A program made the translations under genes and the position numbers. Below, one piece after another: positions 8,794 through 17,557 of a stretch of DNA of 64,000 nucleotides. The stretch's first letter is position 1, and the number at the start of each line of letters is the position of its first letter. The stretch is from Rhizobium brockwellii (GTDB lineage Bacteria; Pseudomonadota; Alphaproteobacteria; Rhizobiales; Rhizobiaceae): positions 1,302,001 to 1,366,000 of the forward strand of contig NZ_CP053439.1 in NCBI RefSeq assembly GCF_000769405.2, in the 5' to 3' direction. The notes beneath the pieces are model-generated. The model ran no database searches, was not told the DNA's origin, and saw nothing but the letters and a program-made list of their open reading frames with translations.

Positions 8794-9756
8794 TCAGCCT
8801 TGTGACACAGCGATGGCGCGTCGCTCGGCATGGAGCCCCAGCATATACATCGCCACCGTTGCCCCCGCAATGGCGGTGATATCGGCATGATCGTAGGGCG
8901 GCGATACCTCGACGACGTCGGCGCCGCGAATATCGAGCTGGTGCAGACGCTGCAGCACCGAGAGGATCTTGGCGCTCGACGGTCCGCCTGAAACCGGCGT
9001 GCCGGTGCCCGGCGCAAAGGCCGGATCGAGGCAATCGATATCGAAGGTGAGATAGGCTGGTGCCCCGCGCGTATGGGAGATGATCGCCGAGGCGATATCG
9101 CTGGCGCTCATCTCCTCGAGCTGATGACCGTAGAGAATATTGACGCCGCAATCCTCAGGCGCATGGGTGCGGATGCCGATCTGAATGGAGCGGTCTGGAT
9201 CGATGATGCCTTCGCGGGCGGCCCGCGCCACGAAAGAACCGTGGTCGATACGGCGTTCCTCGTCGAACCAGGTATCCTGGTGCGCGTCGAACTGCACGAG
9301 CGCGAGAGGACCATGTTTTGCCACATGCGCTTTCAGCAGCGGCCAGGTGACGTAATGATCGCCGCCAAGCGTCAGCAGGAAGGCGCCGCTGTCGAGAATG
9401 ACATTCGCCTGGCGTTCGATAGCGGCTGGGGTGTCTTGATGATTGCCATAATCGAGCAGGCAATCGCCGTAGTCGATCACCGCCATCTCGGCGAAGAGGT
9501 CGCGGTTGAAGGGATATTGCGCATCATTGTCGAAGATCGCCGAGGCGCGCCGGATCGCCTGTGGCCCGAAACGTGTACCCGGCCTGTTCGAGGTCGCGGC
9601 ATCGAAGGGAATGCCCCAGACGGCGGCGTCGACGCCGGCGAGCTCCTTGGTGAAGCGGCGGCGCATGAAAGATAGTGCGCCGGCGAAGGTCGGATCGCTG
9701 GCGGCGGAGGTGAGGCTGGTCGCCGTGAAGGCGTGGTCAATCGATCTGTTCGCCAA
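8794..9756 (-). CDS. speB: Agmatinase / ureohydrolase
   Basis: The 320-residue ureohydrolase has all the manganese-binding motifs of the arginase fold: GGDHYVTWP (His134), DAHQDTW (Asp157, His159, Asp161) and FDIDCLDPAFAPGTGTP near residue 240. The SVGIR-like segment and length fit agmatinase, which splits agmatine to putrescine and urea; a guanidino-acid hydrolase cannot be excluded from sequence. The start is a TTG at 9756 with a strong AAAGGAG five bases upstream, giving MANRSIDHAF. It sits 60 bp upstream of argC on the same strand. Confidence 0.88.
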   Translation of the reverse strand: MANRSIDHAFTATSLTSAASDPTFAGALSFMRRRFTKELAGVDAAVWGIPFDAATSNRPGTRFGPQAIRRASAIFDNDAQYPFNRDLFAEMAVIDYGDCLLDYGNHQDTPAAIERQANVILDSGAFLLTLGGDHYVTWPLLKAHVAKHGPLALVQFDAHQDTWFDEERRIDHGSFVARAAREGIIDPDRSIQIGIRTHAPEDCGVNILYGHQLEEMSASDIASAIISHTRGAPAYLTFDIDCLDPAFAPGTGTPVSGGPSSAKILSVLQRLHQLDIRGADVVEVSPPYDHADITAIAGATVAMYMLGLHAERRAIAVSQG

Positions 9757-9898
9757 GGGGGCTCCTTTGTCAGTCTTGAAAGGTCAAGGCGCCGACAACG
9801 GGTAGGCGACCGAGCCGCGAATTACAAGCGATCGAGGATGGAGTGGCGGGCAAAATCACGTCGCGGTGCGGCGCCTTGGCAATGACGTACACGAGCGC

Positions 9899-9927
9899 AA
9901 ACAAAAAGGCCGGGTTGCCCCGGCCTT
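9899..9927 (-). terminator. Rho-independent terminator of rplM-rpsI
   Basis: On the minus strand, AAGGCCGGG pairs with CCCGGCCTT across a 4-nt loop and is followed by a T-run (TTTTTGTTT). It begins 25 bp past the rpsI stop. Confidence 0.9.
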
Positions 9928-9952
9928 CGTAAATTCCGTCTGTCCGAAGCGA

Positions 9953-10420
9953 TTAACGCTTGGAGAACTGGAACGAGCGGCGGGCCTTTGCCTTGCCGTA
10001 CTTCTTGCGTTCGACGACGCGGCTGTCGCGGGTCAGGAAGCCGCCCTTCTTCAACACCGCACGCAGGCCCGGTTCGAAGTAGGTGAGCGCCTTGGACACG
10101 CCATGGCGAACGGCACCGGCCTGGCCGGAGAGGCCGCCGCCGGCAACGGTTGCGACGATGTCGAACTGGCCGTCACGGGCAGCCGCGACGATCGGCTGGC
10201 GCAGGATCATCTGCAGCACCGGACGTGCGAAATATTCCGCGAATTCCTTGCCGTTGACGGTGATCTTGCCGGAGCCCGGCTTGACCCAGACGCGGGCGAC
10301 GGCGTTCTTGCGCTTGCCGGTCGCGTAGGAGCGGCCGAGCGAATCGACCTTGCGGACGTGGGCCGGAGCAGCAGCTTCGGAAACCGTGCCGAGATCCTTC
10401 AGGGAGGAGAGGTCAGCCAT
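9953..10420 (-). CDS. rpsI: 30S ribosomal protein S9 (uS9)
   Basis: The 155-residue protein has an alphaproteobacterial N-terminal extension of about 30 residues followed by the S9 core ([19 protein letters not shown]). It ends in the basic [11 protein letters not shown] tail that reaches into the P site of the small subunit. It follows rplM with a 1-bp gap, the usual conserved pair, and is closed by a strong terminator 25 bp downstream. Confidence 0.97.
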   Translation of the reverse strand: MADLSSLKDLGTVSEAAAPAHVRKVDSLGRSYATGKRKNAVARVWVKPGSGKITVNGKEFAEYFARPVLQMILRQPIVAAARDGQFDIVATVAGGGLSGQAGAVRHGVSKALTYFEPGLRAVLKKGGFLTRDSRVVERKKYGKAKARRSFQFSKR

Positions 10421-10421
10421 A

Positions 10422-10886
10422 TCAGGCGCTCCTTACGTTCTTTTTGTTGAGCGCGGCAACGTCGAGGGCGACCGGCTGCTGGGCTTCATGGGGATGGTTG
10501 GAGCCGGCGTAAACGCGCAGGTTCTTCATCTGGCGACGGCCGAGCGGGCCACGCGGAACCATGCGTTCGACGGCCTTTTCGAGGACGCGCTCCGGGAAGC
10601 GGCCTTCGATGATCTGGCGTGCGCTGCGTTCCTTGATGCCGCCGGCATAACCGGTGTGCCAGTAGTAAACCTTGTCGGAATACTTCTTGCCGGTGAAAAC
10701 GACCTTTTCGGCATTGATGACGATGACGTTGTCGCCGTCGTCAACGTGAGGCGTGAAGGTTGCCTTGTGCTTGCCGCGCAGGCGCATAGCGATGATGGAA
10801 GCGAGACGGCCAACGACCAGCCCTTCGGCGTCGATGATCACCCACTTCTTCTCCACCTCTGCAGGCTTCTGGGAGAAGGTAGCCAT
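10422..10886 (-). CDS. rplM: 50S ribosomal protein L13 (uL13)
   Basis: The 154-residue L13 starts at the ATG at 10886 ([20 protein letters not shown]). The frame stays open upstream, but that part is leader and does not resemble L13. Core motifs include [29 protein letters not shown] and [20 protein letters not shown]. It is the first gene of the rplM-rpsI operon. A good sigma-70 promoter lies 125-155 bp upstream, and the leader contains a hairpin followed by a T-rich run, which may serve in regulation. Confidence 0.97.
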   Translation of the reverse strand: MATFSQKPAEVEKKWVIIDAEGLVVGRLASIIAMRLRGKHKATFTPHVDDGDNVIVINAEKVVFTGKKYSDKVYYWHTGYAGGIKERSARQIIEGRFPERVLEKAVERMVPRGPLGRRQMKNLRVYAGSNHPHEAQQPVALDVAALNKKNVRSA

Positions 10887-10970
10887 AGTGAATACTCTCT
10901 TTTTGGGACCCTTGGCCCGAGGGCTTGAAGGGCGTTTCTTGTTGCTTGGATTGGCAGGCTCGAGGCATGC

Positions 10971-10998
10971 CAAAAAGAAAGCAGCCCGGATAGGCTGC
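10971..10998 (-). promoter_or_regulatory. Leader hairpin with T-run upstream of rplM
   Basis: On the minus strand GCAGCC and GGCTGC pair across a 6-nt loop, followed directly by TTTCTTTTT. This lies about 95 nt before the rplM start and just after the predicted transcription start. It looks like a terminator-type hairpin used as an attenuator or autoregulatory site. It could instead terminate transcripts from the upstream LysR gene. Confidence 0.5.
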
Positions 10999-11010
10999 GT
11001 TCTGGCGCGG

Positions 11011-11039
11011 TGTATAAAGGGAATACGACATGGGGTCAA
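11011..11039 (-). promoter_or_regulatory. Sigma-70 promoter for rplM-rpsI
   Basis: The minus strand reads TTGACC (11039-11034), a 17-nt spacer, then TATACA (11016-11011). This is close to consensus and predicts a start near 11004. Confidence 0.7.
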
Positions 11040-11202
11040 TATCGACTTTCCCGATGTTTTGAAAAAATCAATAGTAAAAACAATCACTTAGATATAAGGT
11101 ATTATAGTACCCCATATTTGTTGGCTCCCAGGCTGCTGCCCCTGACGTTTTTCACGTCGCCTCTGCCGGTTTGAAATAGCGTCCGACGGTCGAAAGCAGC
11201 TC

Positions 11203-12081
11203 TCAACCTTTGAACGCGCGCAGGCATTTCATCATTTCGCGAAGGCCGCGCGTCAGATGTTTGTCCCGGCGCAGCACCATGCCGAGGCGGCGCGTCAGCC
11301 GCGGGTTCAGCGATGATGTCGTTACGAGGCCGGCGCGGTCGCGTTTCAGCGCCAAGCCCGGCAGGATCGACCAGCCAAGTCCTACAGCCACCAGCTCCTT
11401 GATCGCCTCGATACTGCCGAACTCCATCGCAGGCCGGATCCTGATATCCGGTGCAGCCAGCCACGCGTCGATTGCGCGCCTGGTATTGCCGCCCTCATAA
11501 AGCAGCAGCGTCCTGTCGCGCATGAAGGCGGCGTCCGGTCCGCCTTCGGGCATCAGGCTGCCCGCGGGGGCGACGGCCAGCAATTCCTCCTCGTAGAACG
11601 GCTCGATCTCGAAGTTGCGTCCCGATGCCGGCAGGGCGACGACAGCGATGTCGAGGCTGTTGGCCTCCAGATCGCGCAGAATGTCATCGGCATCGCCGAT
11701 GCGCACGGTGATTTCGAGGCCGGGCATGGATTTTCTGGCGACGGCGATGGCGCGCGGAAGCAGATGGATCGACGCCGTGCCGCCGCTGCCGATGCGCACG
11801 CGGCCGCTGGCGCCATCCCGGTACAGCATCATCGCTTCTTCCGCGGCGGCCGATTCCTGGAGCAGGCGCCTTGCATAGACGAGCAGGTCGAGGCCTGCCG
11901 CGGTCGGCTGCGCCCGCCGCCCGACGCGCTCGATCAGCCGGACGCCGAGCCGCTGTTCGAGCCCCTTCACCTGCAGGCTGACGGCCGGTTGCGTCAGGCC
12001 TTCTTTGTCGGCGGCAGCTGTAAAGCTTCCGAGATCGGCGACGTTGACGAAGGTGGCAAGCTGATCGAGGTGGAGAGGCAT
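11203..12081 (-). CDS. LysR-family transcriptional regulator
   Basis: The 292-residue protein has an N-terminal winged helix-turn-helix (residues 1-60, with FTAAADKEGLTQPAVSLQVKGLE as the recognition region) and a periplasmic-binding-like effector domain from about residue 90. The ATG at 12081 (MPLHLDQLATFV) is chosen because the family normally begins about 3-4 residues before LxxFxxVA; the frame is open to 12153. It is divergent from the small DUF1127 gene with 94 bp between them. LysR proteins usually control the divergent neighbour or themselves, but the effector is unknown. Confidence 0.85.
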   Translation of the reverse strand: MPLHLDQLATFVNVADLGSFTAAADKEGLTQPAVSLQVKGLEQRLGVRLIERVGRRAQPTAAGLDLLVYARRLLQESAAAEEAMMLYRDGASGRVRIGSGGTASIHLLPRAIAVARKSMPGLEITVRIGDADDILRDLEANSLDIAVVALPASGRNFEIEPFYEEELLAVAPAGSLMPEGGPDAAFMRDRTLLLYEGGNTRRAIDAWLAAPDIRIRPAMEFGSIEAIKELVAVGLGWSILPGLALKRDRAGLVTTSSLNPRLTRRLGMVLRRDKHLTRGLREMMKCLRAFKG

Positions 12082-12175
12082 ACAAAAGAAATCCTTATGC
12101 ATATTATAATATCCATAAGCTTCATTCGCGGCATCTTCCAGCGCATCTTTCATTCGTTCAACAAAGGAAGAAGCG

Positions 12176-12406
12176 ATGGCCCTGGAATTAAGCGAAATCT
12201 TCGAAACACCTCGCGATATCGTTCGGTCGAGACTTCGCCGGATAGCGCGATGGAGCCGGCGGCTGCTGCTGACGGTCGAACATCACCTCGAAAAGCGCCG
12301 CAGCCGTCGCACGCTTTCGGAACTCACCGACGACGAGCTTTGCGATGTCGGTCTGACCCGGGCGCAGGCAAGCGCCGAGACATCGAAGTCCTGGTTCTGG
12401 TCCTGA
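12176..12406 (+). CDS. DUF1127 small arginine-rich protein
   Basis: This 76-residue protein ends in a YjiS-type DUF1127 domain (RTLSELTDDELCDVGLTRAQA), preceded by a basic amphipathic stretch rich in arginine. The ATG at 12176 has AAAGGAAG upstream. In Agrobacterium, DUF1127 proteins have been tied to RNA turnover and phosphate or carbon responses; whether that applies here is inference. It stands alone between a divergent LysR gene and the enoyl-CoA hydratase gene 96 bp downstream. Confidence 0.75.
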   Translation: MALELSEIFETPRDIVRSRLRRIARWSRRLLLTVEHHLEKRRSRRTLSELTDDELCDVGLTRAQASAETSKSWFWS

Positions 12407-12502
12407 GGGCAGCGGCCTCTGCCGGGAGTACGGATCCTGCTCGAAATTTCCGGCGCCTTGTGGCAAAACGTCTGCCTGGAATCGAGCGCAGGGAGCAGCA
12501 TC

Positions 12503-13330
12503 ATGGCCGAAATCGTATCCTTCCGGAAGGACACAGGAGCGGAAGAGGGCGGCTTGCTGACCCGCTCGCTGCGCGATGGCGTGCTGCGGCTCGTGCTCAA
12601 CAACCCACCGGCCAATGTGCTTTCGATCGCGCTTCTCGAAGCGCTGCTGGAAGAGCTCGAGACGGCCGGGACGGAGCCGGATGTGCGCGTCGTCGTCCTC
12701 GCCTCGACCGGCAATGTCTTCTCCGCCGGGCATGATCTCAAGGAACTCACGACCCATCGCACCGATGAAGATCAGGGTGCCGGTTTCTTCGAAAAGACCT
12801 TTCGGCTCGCTGCCGCTCTGATGCTGAAGATCGCGCATCTGCCGAAGCCTGTCATCGCCGAGATCGACGGGCTTGCAACGGCTGCGGGCTGCCAGCTCGT
12901 TGCTTCCTGCGATCTGGCGATCTGCACGGACAGTTCGACATTCTGCACCCCGGGCGTCAATATCGGCCTGTTCTGTTCGACGCCGATGGTGGCTGTTTCC
13001 CGTGCCGCCCACCGCAAGCAGGCAATGGAGATGCTGCTGACCGGTGAGACGATCGATGCCTCGACCGCCAAGGATTTTGGCCTCGTCAACCGTATCGTGC
13101 CGAAGCAGTATCTGGCGCAGGTGGTTTCCAAATATGCGGCTGTGATCACCAGCAAGTCGCCGCTGACGCTGAAGATCGGCAAGGAAGCCTTCAACCGGCA
13201 GCTCGAACTGCCGGTGGAGGCAGCATATGATTATACCGTCAGGGTGATGGTCGAGAACATGCTGACTGAGGATGCGCGGGAAGGGATCGGCGCCTTCCTC
13301 GGCAAGCGCAAACCGGAATGGAAGGGTTAG
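12503..13330 (+). CDS. Enoyl-CoA hydratase/isomerase family protein (ECHDC3-like)
   Basis: The 275-residue crotonase-fold protein starts at the ATG at 12503 (MAEIVSFRKDTG), downstream of an AGGGAG-like sequence. The oxyanion-hole segment FSAGHDLKEL and the second glycine segment (IDGLATAAGCQLVASCDLAI) are present. At the usual catalytic glutamates the sequence has non-acidic or shifted residues, as in the ECHDC3 subgroup, so substrate and even hydratase activity are uncertain. Its TAG stop is part of the terminal repeat of the palindromic element that follows. Confidence 0.82.
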   Translation: MAEIVSFRKDTGAEEGGLLTRSLRDGVLRLVLNNPPANVLSIALLEALLEELETAGTEPDVRVVVLASTGNVFSAGHDLKELTTHRTDEDQGAGFFEKTFRLAAALMLKIAHLPKPVIAEIDGLATAAGCQLVASCDLAICTDSSTFCTPGVNIGLFCSTPMVAVSRAAHRKQAMEMLLTGETIDASTAKDFGLVNRIVPKQYLAQVVSKYAAVITSKSPLTLKIGKEAFNRQLELPVEAAYDYTVRVMVENMLTEDAREGIGAFLGKRKPEWKG

Positions 13331-13599
13331 AGCCTTTCCTGGTCAGATTGCAGCATTCTGCCGGAGCAGGGTTTCGTCAGGGCAGAGGCGATTGGCGACG
13401 GGCATACCTCTCGGTACGTCCGAGCCGATCGCCTCTGCCCTGGCGCAAAGATGCCGGGCCCTTCGGGTTGGCTGAAACGGGCCGGCTGATCGACCGGCCG
13501 GCTTGGCCGTAGAGCTTGGCTACGACGCGCGCCGGCCGGTCGACCATCCGACTCCGTTTGAGCCAACAGAATGCTGCAATCTGACCACGAAAGGCTCTA
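13328..13599. repeat. 272-bp palindromic element with 32-bp terminal inverted repeats
   Basis: The ends form near-perfect inverted repeats (13329-13360 and 13567-13598; 31 of 32 match by eye, starting AGAGCCTTTC). Inside lie further nested palindromes: a 15-bp perfect pair CAGGGCAGAGGCGAT / ATCGCCTCTGCCCTG, a TTGGCTGAAACGG pair, and a 13-bp TCGACCGGCCGGC pair. No open frame of its own is convincing. It fills the whole gap between two convergent genes and looks like a MITE or mosaic repeat. Confidence 0.85.
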
Positions 13600-13603
13600 G
13601 CGA

Positions 13604-14440
13604 TCACGCCAGTCTCAGAAGCAGCCCGCCGATTGCGATGACAACGCCGGCGACGTATCGCCAGATGCTGGCTTTTTCCTTGAAGACGGTGATCGAGATC
13701 ACCAGCGCAAACAAGATTGCGGTTTCACGCAAGGCTGCGACGGTCGCGACCGGGGCTTTTGTCATCGCCCAGAGCGCCAGCCCATAGGAAGCGATCGAGC
13801 CGGCGCCGCCAATAAGGCCGCGCCACCAGTTGTGGCGAACGTGACGCACGACTGCGAAAGCGCCGCGCTGGGACGCTGCCCAGGAAAACAGCAGCACCGG
13901 CGGCAGCAGCGACATCCACAAAGTATAAGAAATCGCATTGCCGGAGATGCGCGCGCCGATTCCGTCGACATAGGTGTAGCTGGCGATGACGCAGGCATTG
14001 GCAAGCGAGAGGATTACGGCACGGCTGCTGCCACGCCGCGCCTCCAGGGCGAGTGTCAGCACGCCGGCGCAGATCGTCATCGTTCCGGCAAGAGCGCCGG
14101 TGGAGAGGTTCTCTTTGAGAACGAAACCGCTTGTCGCCGCGATCAGCAGCGGTGCGCAGCCACGCATCAGCGGATAGACGAGGCCGATATCGCCGGCCCG
14201 GTAGGCGGCGGCGACCAGCTGAAAATAGGCAAACTGCAGGATGGCCGAGGCGCCGATGAATGGCCAGGCCGAGGCGTGCGGCAATGGCAGGAATGGCAGG
14301 AACGGCAGTGCCGAAACAGCGCCGCCAGCCGAGATCAGCGCCGCATCGAGGGACTTATCGCTCCCCGCCTTGATGATGGCGTTCCATGTCGCGTGCAGCA
14401 GTGCGCCGAAGAGAACGAGCAGGATGACGTCGAGAGGCAA
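13604..14440 (-). CDS. EamA/DMT-family transporter
   Basis: The 278-residue protein has about ten transmembrane helices in two EamA repeats (about 1-130 and 145-278), typical of drug/metabolite transporters. The first helix reads LLVLFGALLHATWNAIIKAG, and the second repeat starts near the SYTYVDGIGARISGN segment. The start appears to be a TTG at 14440; there is no ATG in frame nearby. Substrate cannot be predicted. The gene converges on the enoyl-CoA hydratase-like gene, with the palindromic element between their ends. Confidence 0.78.
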   Translation of the reverse strand: MPLDVILLVLFGALLHATWNAIIKAGSDKSLDAALISAGGAVSALPFLPFLPLPHASAWPFIGASAILQFAYFQLVAAAYRAGDIGLVYPLMRGCAPLLIAATSGFVLKENLSTGALAGTMTICAGVLTLALEARRGSSRAVILSLANACVIASYTYVDGIGARISGNAISYTLWMSLLPPVLLFSWAASQRGAFAVVRHVRHNWWRGLIGGAGSIASYGLALWAMTKAPVATVAALRETAILFALVISITVFKEKASIWRYVAGVVIAIGGLLLRLA

Positions 14441-14915
14441 GGGAGTAATCCGTAAAGGATGGGAGGAAGCGGAACACGCCTCGCCTTCGGCGTCTCAAAT
14501 TCCTGAAAGGACAACTGGGATTTGCACGAAAATGCGCGGCGGCGGTCGCTTATGAGTTCATATGTCGAATAGCATCCTTTCGGGATGTGAACAATGGCGA
14601 CCCATTCGAGCAATTTTTACGTGCGCGCGACATGCGTTCAATCCAGGCGATGCTTTCAACTATGAGATGTCTCTAATGGATGGAGGAACAAATAGGGGTG
14701 TTAGCACGAACAAAAAAAGAAAATATCTGTAGGAATGACGGAGCTGATTATTCTATGCTGCTGAAATATAGATATTATTCTATAGCTTTGACATAGCGGA
14801 AAATTAAAGCTTCTGATTGTGCATTATTCAGGAAATCGCAGTGCACAATTGGGCCAGAACTTTTCGCAAACGCGAAAGACGTACAGTTTCGGCGGCGGTC
14901 GCGACGGCGAAAACA
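14441..14915. other. 475-bp intergenic region, AT-rich in its middle
   Basis: No gene could be supported. From about 14640 to 14850 the base composition is clearly richer in A and T than the flanks, with runs such as ACAAAAAAAGAAAATATC. It must hold the promoter of the EamA transporter gene. A TTGACA at about 14791 on the plus strand has no evident gene to serve. Confidence 0.4.
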
Positions 14916-15239
14916 TCAAAGCTGATGATGCGGAACGAAGAGCATCCCGTCAAGGTTGTCGATGCTCTGGCATTTCAGCACCTGGCAGCGCGGATTGTCT
15001 TTTGAGGGAATATACGTCCATTCCGCATAATCGGTCGCGTCGCAATAATTGCTGTTGCGGACATAGCGATCGTAAAGCGGTAAGCCGCGGGGAGACTTGT
15101 AGCGGAAGATGACGGCGCCCTGATTGTGGATGGCGGCGCGCACGCTGGCACAGCTCATGCTGAGCGGATTGTAGCGCGAGATCGCCGACACCGGCGATGC
15201 GGCGAGAACGAGCATGAGGGCAAGAGCGATTTTTTTCAT
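14916..15239 (-). CDS. Small exported protein of unknown function
   Basis: The 107-residue protein starts at the ATG at 15239, preceded by GAGGA at a 7-nt spacing. A clear Sec signal peptide (MKKIALALMLVLAASPVSA) is followed by a mature part of about 88 residues with four cysteines (SCASVR, NYCDATD, RCQVLKCQS), suggesting two disulfides in the periplasm. The mature sequence, with AAIHNQGAVIFRYKSPRG and CDATDYAEWTYIPSKD, resembles small hypothetical proteins widespread in Rhizobiaceae. No function is known. It is divergent from the CoA-binding protein gene. Confidence 0.75.
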   Translation of the reverse strand: MKKIALALMLVLAASPVSAISRYNPLSMSCASVRAAIHNQGAVIFRYKSPRGLPLYDRYVRNSNYCDATDYAEWTYIPSKDNPRCQVLKCQSIDNLDGMLFVPHHQL

Positions 15240-15359
15240 CGAATCATCCTCAGGGAGTATCCAATTCATATATACGGAAAAGACACGCAGCCGGTTTCAC
15301 GGAAACGCAAAAAAACATGCCGGCCGTGCCGAAGGGCTTTCGGGAGTGGAGAAGCGGAC

Positions 15360-15788
15360 ATGAATCACGACGCCTACACGGATGACTACCTTGCCGGCAT
15401 CCTGCATTCGGTAAAGACCATCGCGCTGACCGGCGCCTCGCCCAATCCGGCCCGGCCGAGCAACGGCGTCATGGGCTATCTGCTGTCGCGCGGCTACGAG
15501 GTCATTCCCGTCAATCCGGGGCAGGCGGGAAAACAGATTCAGGGCCGTACCGTTTATGCCCGGCTCGCCGACATCCCGGTGCCGATCGACATGGTCGACG
15601 TCTTTCGCGCTTCCGAATATCTGGACGGGGTCGTCGAGGAGGCGCTGGCGCTGAGGCCGCTGCCGAAAATCATCTGGTCTCAACTTGGTGTGCGCGACGA
15701 TGCGGCTGCGGCAAAGGCGGAGGCCGCCGGCATCCAGGTGGTGATGAATCGCTGCCCGGCGATCGAGTATCCCCGTCTTATTGCCTGA
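15360..15788 (+). CDS. CoA-binding domain protein (YccU-like)
   Basis: The 142-residue protein is a stand-alone Rossmann-type CoA-binding domain. It shows IALTGASPNPARPSNGVMGYL at residues 20-40, the middle segment VIPVNPGQ, and the C-terminal signature VVMNRCPAIEYPRL. Such domains occur alone in many bacteria, with binding of CoA shown for homologues but no defined reaction. The ATG at 15360 follows GGGAGTGGAG. It is followed after 117 bp by the O-acetylhomoserine sulfhydrylase gene. Confidence 0.88.
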   Translation: MNHDAYTDDYLAGILHSVKTIALTGASPNPARPSNGVMGYLLSRGYEVIPVNPGQAGKQIQGRTVYARLADIPVPIDMVDVFRASEYLDGVVEEALALRPLPKIIWSQLGVRDDAAAAKAEAAGIQVVMNRCPAIEYPRLIA

Positions 15789-15905
15789 GTTGCGGTCCGC
15801 GGAGACGGATTTTCCACGGAACGCCCATGGGTTGAAACGGATCGCGATTAACTTTCGCAAGCGACAGGCTATGATCCTGCACGTCAACAATAACGGGAGG
15901 ACGAC

Positions 15906-17189
15906 ATGGCCAAGAACGATCCGGGATTCAACACGTTGGCAATCCATGCAGGTGCGCAGCCCGACCCGGCGACCGGGGCGCGGGTAACGCCGATCTACCA
16001 GACGACCGCTTTCGTCTTCAATGATTCCGATCATGCCGCCGCCCTCTTCGGTCTGCAGGCCTTCGGCAACATCTATACCCGCATCATGAACCCGACGCAG
16101 GCGGTGCTCGAGGAGCGCGTCGCAGCGCTCGAGGGCGGCACTGCGGCCCTTGCCGTCGCCTCCGGCCATGCGGCGCAGGTAATCGTCTTCCACAATATCA
16201 TGCGTCCTGGCGAGAATTTCATCGCTGCCCGCCAGCTCTACGGCGGCTCGATCAACCAGTTCGGCCATGCCTTCGAGAATTTCGGCTGGCAGGTGCGCTG
16301 GGCCGATGCCGCCGATCCGGAAAGCTTCGAAAGCCAGATCGACGACAAGACGCGCGGCATCTTCATCGAAAGCCTGGCCAATCCCGGCGGCACTTTCGTC
16401 GATATCGCCGCCATCGCCGACGTCGCTCATCGCCACGGTCTGCCGCTGATCGTCGACAACACGATGGCAACACCCTATTTCATCCGTCCGATCGAGCATG
16501 GCGCCGACATCGTCGTGCATTCACTGACGAAGTTTCTCGGCGGCCATGGCAATTCTATGGGCGGCCTCATCGTCGACGGCGGCACCTTCGACTGGTCGAA
16601 ATCCGGCAATTACCCGATGCTGTCGAGCCCGCGGCCGGAATATAACGGCATGGTCCTGCACGCGACTTTCGGCAATTTCGCCTTCGCGATCGCTGCCCGT
16701 GTGCTCGGCCTGCGCGATCTCGGGCCGGCGATCTCGCCCTTCAATGCTTTCCTGATCCTGACCGGCATCGAGACGCTGCCGCTTCGGATGCAGCGCCACA
16801 GCGACAATGCGATCGCCGTCGCGAAATGGCTGAAGGCGCACAGCAAGATTGCCTGGGTGAATTATGCCGGCCTCGACGACGACCCGAACCACGTCCTGCA
16901 GCAGCGCTACTCGCCGAAGGGCGCCGGCTCCGTCTTCACCTTCGGCGTCAAGGGCGGTTATGAGGCGGGCAAGACACTGGTCGAGGGGCTGGAGCTCTTC
17001 TCCCATCTTGCCAATATCGGCGACACCCGTTCGCTCGTCATCCATCCGGCCTCGACGACGCACCGGCAGTTGACCGACGAGCAGAGGATCGCTGCCGGCG
17101 CAGGCCCTGACGTCGTGCGCCTCTCCGTCGGCATCGAGGACGTCAAGGACATCATCGCCGATCTCGAACAGGCGCTCTCGAAGATCTGA
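15906..17189 (+). CDS. metY: O-acetylhomoserine sulfhydrylase (aminocarboxypropyltransferase)
   Basis: The 427-residue PLP enzyme of the Cys/Met metabolism family makes homocysteine from O-acetylhomoserine and sulfide. It has the family start FNTLAIHAGAQPDPATGARVTPIYQTTAF, the cofactor lysine at about 209 in SLTKFLGGHGNSMGG, and the C-terminal SVGIEDVKDIIADLEQAL. The length near 430, with the insertion after the PLP lysine, separates it from the 380-residue cystathionine synthases. A GGGAGG sequence precedes the ATG. No clear SAM-type riboswitch was found in the 117-bp leader. Confidence 0.92.
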   Translation: MAKNDPGFNTLAIHAGAQPDPATGARVTPIYQTTAFVFNDSDHAAALFGLQAFGNIYTRIMNPTQAVLEERVAALEGGTAALAVASGHAAQVIVFHNIMRPGENFIAARQLYGGSINQFGHAFENFGWQVRWADAADPESFESQIDDKTRGIFIESLANPGGTFVDIAAIADVAHRHGLPLIVDNTMATPYFIRPIEHGADIVVHSLTKFLGGHGNSMGGLIVDGGTFDWSKSGNYPMLSSPRPEYNGMVLHATFGNFAFAIAARVLGLRDLGPAISPFNAFLILTGIETLPLRMQRHSDNAIAVAKWLKAHSKIAWVNYAGLDDDPNHVLQQRYSPKGAGSVFTFGVKGGYEAGKTLVEGLELFSHLANIGDTRSLVIHPASTTHRQLTDEQRIAAGAGPDVVRLSVGIEDVKDIIADLEQALSKI

Positions 17190-17203
17190 GATCAGAAGGA
17201 TCC

Positions 17204-17557
17204 ATGATGACCACGGCAAATTTCATCACCTTAAGCATCGACGGCGTTGAACCCGAGTTCGGCGCCCCCGAGCCCGGCCGAATCATCTCCGGCGATCCGC
17301 ATTTCCGCACCTGGAACCTGGAGAAGAGAGAAGGCGGCCTCTATTCCGGCATCTGGGAGGCGACACCGGGCAAGTGGCGGATCGTCTACGAGGAATGGGA
17401 ATATTTCAGTCTGCTGGCCGGTCATTCGATCGTGACGGAGGAGGGCGGTGAGCCGGTTCATCTGAAAGCGGGCGACCGGATGATCCTCAGACCCGGCTTC
17501 AAGGGAACGTGGGAAGTCGTTGAAACGACTCGCAAGGACTATGTGATCAAGGTTTGA
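17204..17557 (+). CDS. Cupin-domain protein (DUF861/Cupin_3 type)
   Basis: The 117-residue protein is a single small cupin barrel of the DUF861 type. It reads DPHFRTWNLEKREGGLYSGIWEATPGKWRI, then EEWEYFSLLAGHSIVTEEGGEPVHLKAGD, then GFKGTWEVVETTRKDYVI. The second cupin motif keeps the G-D and P-G pattern, while the metal histidines of motif 1 are replaced, as usual in this group. It starts 14 bp after metY (ATG at 17204 behind AAGGATCC; a second ATG follows directly) and is probably cotranscribed with it. Function is unknown. Confidence 0.8.
   Translation: MMTTANFITLSIDGVEPEFGAPEPGRIISGDPHFRTWNLEKREGGLYSGIWEATPGKWRIVYEEWEYFSLLAGHSIVTEEGGEPVHLKAGDRMILRPGFKGTWEVVETTRKDYVIKV

Noticed and set aside
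13327..13607. Open frames inside the 272-bp palindrome
   Set aside because: They arise from the GC-rich inverted repeats and mirror each other on both strands. No ribosome binding site was seen.
15789..15905. Possible SAM-II riboswitch before metY
   Set aside because: The 117-bp leader was read for the conserved SAM-II blocks and pseudoknot arms; none could be matched convincingly.
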